This document shows, in pieces, positions 5,124-5,189 of a stretch of DNA of 5,189 nt (the stretch's first letter is position 1; each line of letters starts with the position of its first letter). This stretch comes from an uncultured Bacteroides sp. (lineage in GTDB: Bacteria > Bacteroidota > Bacteroidia > Bacteroidales > Bacteroidaceae), in contig CABROZ010000132.1 in assembly GCA_902472795.1 (NCBI GenBank), positions 1 through 5,189 on the forward strand, read 5' to 3'. The position numbers and the translations under genes are program-made. The notes beneath the pieces were generated by a model. That model was not told the origin of the DNA. It made no database searches and was given only the letters and a program-made list of their open reading frames with translations.

Positions 5124-5189
5124 AACAGCCTCCGTCCCCGCCCGAAAACGCCCGGAAACGCGGGCCACAGACCCCGTTTGTGGGACACT

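Noticed and set aside
5000..5188. 62-codon open frame on the minus strand upstream of the porin
   Set aside because: It overlaps the predicted promoter and both hairpins, has no family resemblance, and is Arg/Phe/Gly-rich as random GC-rich sequence would be.

Overview
The window looks like a core chromosomal segment of a GC-rich member of the Bacteroidales. This rests on three things. The proteins have Bacteroides/Prevotella-type sequence (MurI, ProB, ProA and an OprO/OprP-type porin). Two promoters match the Bacteroidota form TTTG-N19-TAnnTTTG. Start codons lack clear Shine-Dalgarno sequences. Genus cannot be settled from the sequence alone. I see no mobile element, phage gene, CRISPR array, RNA gene or defence system.

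Layout. Positions 37-879 (+) encode glutamate racemase MurI. After a 95-bp gap with a good Bacteroidota promoter come a 79-residue DUF2007-type protein (975-1214, +) and glutamate 5-kinase ProB (1246-2379, +). Between proB and proA lies an unusual 163-bp spacer. It begins at the proB stop codon with a duplicated block of heptamers (ATGARGA type) and ends with four AT-rich heptamers (TTAA type). The proA gene (gamma-glutamyl phosphate reductase) follows, but its first ~17 codons (from ATG 2543) are out of frame with the rest. The catalytic body is open from a GTG at 2622 to 3776. The sequence suggests a small frameshifting deletion near 2594-2600. On the opposite strand, 4978-3779 encodes an outer-membrane porin of the OprO/OprP type that converges on proA with only 2 bp between stop codons. 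Its upstream region (4979-5189) holds a perfect -7 box, a strong hairpin at the predicted 5' end of the mRNA, and a second hairpin upstream of the promoter.

Function. MurI draws on glutamate for D-glutamate in peptidoglycan. ProB and ProA turn glutamate into glutamate-5-semialdehyde for proline. The forward genes therefore share glutamate as substrate. The porin is a separate unit. I found no new multi-gene system. The points most worth a second look are the proA frame break, the heptamer arrays beside it, and the structured porin leader.
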